Shown here: positions 60,069 to 64,000 of the stretch, in pieces
Layout: the number at the start of each line of letters is the position of its first letter
How positions within the stretch are numbered: position 1 is the first letter of the stretch
From: Melampsora larici-populina 98AG31
Lineage: Eukaryota > Basidiomycota > Pucciniomycetes > Pucciniales > Melampsoraceae
Length of the DNA: 64,000 bases
Direction of reading: 5' to 3'
Assembly (NCBI RefSeq): GCF_000204055.1
Contig: NW_006768771.1
Location: 642,296-706,295 of the forward strand
Program-made: the position numbers and the translations under genes
The notes under the pieces: model-generated
What the model was told of the DNA's origin: nothing
What the model saw: only the letters and a program-made list of their open reading frames with translations
Databases searched by the model: none

Positions 60069-61654
60069 CTGAGATGGTCGATAGTCGATAGTTGGCGCAG
60101 TGGATGGTACACAGATCAGAAAGAAACAAATTGGAAAATGCGACAAGTCAAGAACCAATTGTATGCGTCTGAAACACAGACAATACTCGAACCTTGTTGA
60201 CATCCCTTTATTCCCATACATCTCGATATCTGACCTTCATCCAAAATCAAATTGGGGATGCTTCATAAAGTCTCTCAACATCACCAAGTAAGCCTAAAGT
60301 TCAAGCTTGCCAATATAGCTTTGAACAAAGATAACTCGTAACCTTTGAACTTCATCATCATCTTTGAACCAAAACTGTGATCCAAATCCAAGAGCTTTCC
60401 TTCTTTCAACTTCTTTCCTGAAAATTCAATGATTTTTCTTTCCTCAATTTTTCAAAGTTCTTTTTTCATTATCAACTCAAGTGCGCGGCAGCCGTGTTTC
60501 TCACCAAACATGCGTCAGTTGTTTGACCCAAAGAGGTACGCAAGAAGCGGGTGCACGCACTATACTATGTAGCAACAAAATTGCCTGAAAAAGTGTGTTC
60601 TAGAGACTAATTTACAACACAACAAAAGAGATCTTGTGATGTCAAAGTAACAGTTTACTCAAATGAAACTAAAACATAGAAGGGAAATGTGATTTGCATT
60701 CTGTCAGCAGGACTGGCTACATCTACAGCATGGCCACCATGTCAGTTGAAATGTTGGAGAAGGACTAAAACAACCAAGTCCCTCAATGCTGTGATAACCA
60801 ATTTTGTGATTCTTCAATTTCTATGAATCTATTGTTTACAGATAGTTGTTTGATCATACGTAATCAGTAGGACCAGTTTCAGGATCAGAAAGTAAGAGTT
60901 GACTAGACCTCCTACATATCTCTTTCATCAGTAGCCAAAATCACTCTAGTCCTGTCACTGTGTGCCAAATTCTTCCACAAAGGTCAACAGAGACCACTCA
61001 AACCAAGAACAAAAAGGGACAAGTGCTTCAACATAATTCAATAGCATCAGGTGTTACAATCTCATAAGTCTAAGTTCTGAGCATCAACTCAAATCTGTGC
61101 AATGATATGAACAACCCCCATAAAGATGATTTGAAGTAATGAATCAGCATGGTGGCACCAGGAAATGGCTTGTGTCTGGGGTGTGACAGGACCATGGAAA
61201 ACTCCTGTGGGACCAACCAATTCAAAATCCCCAAAAAGATGATTAGTTCATACCTCAAAATCTAGATTTTTGAGGCCTTTGATACCAACTTTGTTGATAA
61301 CATACATAAGTGAGGAACTCAATTTTTCCAGGTATAATACCTTTTTCACCAGTAAAGTACTGTTTTTTGCAGTTTTGGCTCAGTGTGAGTGATATGCCAT
61401 TTGATACAGATTTGACACCTGGAATGATGTTTTTTATTGGTAATTTTTTTCATATTTTGCCAATTGATACAATCTTTATTGGTAACATAGCCAAATTCTT
61501 GACCCCAATTCATATGTTTTTTGTTGGTTGGTTCCATATGAGATTTCTGGGGTTTGGGTGTGGCACTGGTTGTCCATACTAGCTCAATATAGGATCATTT
61601 GTTGTTGGAATAATGACTTTGTTATGAGCCTAGTATCATTTCACTGAATATTAA
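60069..61654. other. Gene-poor stretch
   Basis: 5' flank of the minus-strand F-box gene, then about 1.2 kb without a recognisable gene. Frames at 61070-61582 overlap on opposite strands and look random. Confidence 0.4.
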
Positions 61655-61932
61655 GGGGGCTCAAGTCAAAATATTTGCCGCCTTTTCTTAAAAAATCGGG
61701 GAAAGTTTTTTACGGTACCGTGCTGTAAAAACTTTTCCCAATTCATAAAAAAGGACCAAAAAAATTCTTTCGGATCTGCTTCTGAGCAGTAAATTTACGC
61801 AAATTTGCTGCTTAAAAAAATTTGGGATGTCGTATAACATTTCCCAATTTCATAAAATTTTGCGTAAATTTTATGAAATTGGGAAAAGTTTTTTACCATA
61901 AAAGTTGTAAAAATTTTTGACTTGAGCCCCCC
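61655..61932. mobile_element. Tourist-like (PIF/Harbinger) MITE, 278 bp
   Basis: Inverted ends GGGGGCTCAAGTCAAAA (left; one extra G on the right) with TAA on both sides (61652-61654 and 61933-61935), the 3 bp target of PIF/Harbinger elements. Internal sub-repeats around GGGAAAAGTTTTTTAC and AATTTACGCAAATTT give further inverted pairing. Its ends do not match those of the Harbinger element at 10287-14196, so another family mobilised it. Confidence 0.82.
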
Positions 61933-62811
61933 TAATGATCACATATATGATACATGTTCCTACTTTACACATCATTGTTTCATTTGCTGGTTTTGTTGTC
62001 TATGTGTCATTATCTTCTTTACTGTGACTTTCTTTCTGATATCTAAGATAATTATGGTCTTGTATCAATTTGATCAATTGCAAGAGGATTCAGCTACCCT
62101 ATACCTTTGCAAGCAGAGACAGGGAGTTTGTATCTAAGTGGTTGACACTCAAAAACATCACAAGATACACAATATGTCAATTGATGCACTGTATCCAAGT
62201 TTCCAAATGATATTATCCCCATGTTGAGATCCCCTTGTGTTAACCTGACCGTTATTATTGTTTCTTTGGCTTTACTGACCCCCACTATTAGTTGGATTGG
62301 CAACTCATCTTGTATTGAGCTTTGGAAGCGGAAATCAATCAATCTCATCCCACTGAATACAAGCAATTAAATTAGTAGAGTCTAGACCCCACATTCAAGC
62401 TTAGCTTAACACAGACCCCAGCAGCCGGCGCGCAACCATGGAGAAGGCACTCAGTCACATCAACATTCAAGCTGCAAGTTCTGCTGATGATCACATTGAG
62501 AAAAAAAGTAATGATATTTCAAGAAAATTCAAAGCCCACCAAACCCCCTCAAGAAAAAAAACCCCTCCACCCAAGACCAAGAGAAAGAAAAGAATTAGAT
62601 TTTACAAAGATAACAAAATAATCAATAGAAACTCAGATCAAAACCAAAACCAGAAATCAAAAATATATATTTTGCAAAACAAATTTACAAAAATCAAAAC
62701 TGATCAAAAAAAACCCAAACCAAATGTTCTAGAAAACCAAGATGATCATAAAATAAATCTCCTCCCCTCCTCACACCCTGGACTTCTCAAACTCCACGAA
62801 TTGAAAGAAAT
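61933..62811. other. Intergenic region downstream of ceramide glucosyltransferase
   Basis: No gene taken. A Lys-rich plus-strand frame at 62438-62905 overlaps the last exon of the minus-strand gene and is A-rich low complexity. Confidence 0.45.
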
Positions 62812-64000
62812 TCAATTAATTTGTCTAGCTTCACCATTCTTCAAAACTACCCATTTCGAACTTTCATTTCTCCAAGCCACCGAATTCCCACCAAAGAAAG
62901 CATAAAACCAAATCCAAAAAGCCAATGATTCTCTCAAACACCAACCCATGAAAAATAAACTTAAACTGATTTGTTTTGAATGAATTGATTTGTTGGTATG
63001 TAATGAAATACAAACTAAATAATCTGATAAGAAATAAAACGTTAAATGTAGGATGATGAATTGAGTTGAATTGATGATAGGATTTTGAATGATTCGGTTT
63101 AAACTTAGGATGGTGATTAAGCCTAAGAGAATCGATTCTGTGAATGGTTCAACAAGTGTTGCAGCCCTTAAAAAGAAAATCAATCCGATTCATCAGTTTT
63201 TATGATCATCTTGAGTTTCTATCCCCACAAATCAAAACTCTACTCACAAGCACATATATTTCCTAACCCTAATCCATCTAACCCTACGTCTAATATAAGC
63301 ACTCAAACTAAGTTCACCCACCATATTCCCAGCCACATCATCTCCAATCGAATGTCTAAGATCCAATTCTTCCCAAAGAGTTTTACCAATCATATTATCT
63401 TCACCCAAGAATTGAGAAAAGGTTTCCAAAGCAATCAATTCATCTTCTTTTATCCTTTCAGCAACTTGAGGTCTTGGTTCATGATTTGATGAACCCGAAT
63501 GATGTTGAAATCTACAATTCCTTAATCTTGTGGATCTTTCTAAATCAGATCTTAAAAATAAATTCGATTTGCCTACTATACATGATTCTACGGCTACTGA
63601 ATTGATCGCGATATATTGTCTTGCATGATTTCCATTTAAAAAACAATATTCTAATAAACTACCTAAATGGATTTCATTGTGTTTAGTTGATGGTAGAATC
63701 GCTAATGGTACATGATGTACTAATCCGATTCGACGTGTTTGAGTTGGAATGGTAGGTAATAGTTTGATAACGGCTTTTGAAAGTGTTGTAGGTTGAATAA
63801 GTATATTTGAATCTAGTATCCAAAGTAAATCAGATCTTGCTGTACGATAAGCTCTCATTAAATTATTGATTTTCGGATTCACCCCTACTTTTTCTTCACC
63901 TATTCAAAACCCCTCAATAAAAGATTAGTTTTTTAGAAATATCAAAGAGCTTAATGAGTCTAAAAGGTACAAACCAATTAAAAGTCTTGCATTCACTAAT
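62812..64000 (-). CDS. Ceramide glucosyltransferase (GT21), 5' part missing
   Basis: Transfers glucose from UDP-glucose to ceramide at ER/Golgi membranes, making glucosylceramide. Minus-strand exons 64000-63975 (partial), 63899-63248 and 63166-62812 join in frame to about 343 codons; the rest lies beyond the window. Motifs: VNARLLIGEEKVGVNPKINN; DSN in LLWILDSNIL (metal-binding D2); GLVHHVPLA; NHARQYIAINSVAVESCIVG; EDN in FLGEDNMIG (D3); and the RxxRW of RRRVRWIRVRK. The C-terminus has two or three membrane spans and ends FYAFFGGNSVAWRN plus a short tail. Fungal enzymes of this family are diagnostic. The last intron uses an AAG acceptor. Pathway partner of the SUR2-type hydroxylase at 3499, though not adjacent. 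Confidence 0.94.

Noticed and set aside
62438..62905. 155-codon Lys-rich open frame on the plus strand
   Set aside because: A-rich low complexity, overlaps the well-supported last exon of ceramide glucosyltransferase on the other strand, no conserved motif.
1..64000. CRISPR array, rRNA genes, prokaryotic operons
   Set aside because: No regular spacer-repeat array, rRNA-like stretch or operon structure; the genes are intron-rich and eukaryotic.

Overview
The window looks like nuclear DNA of a basidiomycete fungus, most likely a rust (Pucciniales). It is AT-rich. Its genes carry many 60-100 bp GT-AG introns, and conserved fungal housekeeping genes are scattered among small secreted-protein genes and many DNA transposons. 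I assigned products by reading conserved motifs; no database search was run.

Left third (1-20 kb): the 3' part of an STT4-type phosphatidylinositol 4-kinase; a SUR2-type sphingolipid C4-hydroxylase; the first of three related, unrecognised Ser/Pro-rich proteins (minus strand); a 606 bp GC-rich non-autonomous element; an apparently intact PIF/Harbinger transposon with transposase plus Myb/SANT-like partner; a 554 bp miniature LTR element (TRIM) with a tRNA-like, Pol III-type unit in each LTR; a small secreted-protein gene; and adenylyl cyclase-associated protein (CAP/Srv2).

Middle (20-45 kb): a pogo/Tigger element whose transposase has three in-frame TGA codons; a decayed secreted-protein-like gene broken almost only by TGA codons, with a CACTA-type MITE in its intron; a GTGCAAG-motif array between 27 bp direct repeats; the second member of the unrecognised family; a hAT-like MITE; a degenerate Mutator-like (MULE) transposase; a many-exon polytopic membrane-protein gene; and an F-box protein.

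Right (45-64 kb): SF3B6 (p14) and SF3B4 (Hsh49), two subunits of the same SF3b splicing complex, about 6 kb apart. Between them lies a tandem duplication carrying two identical small secreted-protein genes. One copy holds a 623 bp CACTA-like MITE; the other preserves the empty site. Then come the third unrecognised-family member, a second F-box protein, a Tourist-like MITE, and the 3' part of ceramide glucosyltransferase.

The housekeeping genes touch membrane lipid signalling (PI4K), sphingolipids (SUR2, ceramide glucosyltransferase), actin (CAP), splicing (SF3B4, SF3B6) and ubiquitin ligation (F-box). They are not an operon-like unit. The most novel items are the three-member motif family, the tRNA-bearing TRIM, the duplicated secreted-peptide locus with a natural transposon empty site, and the TGA-only decay of two loci.
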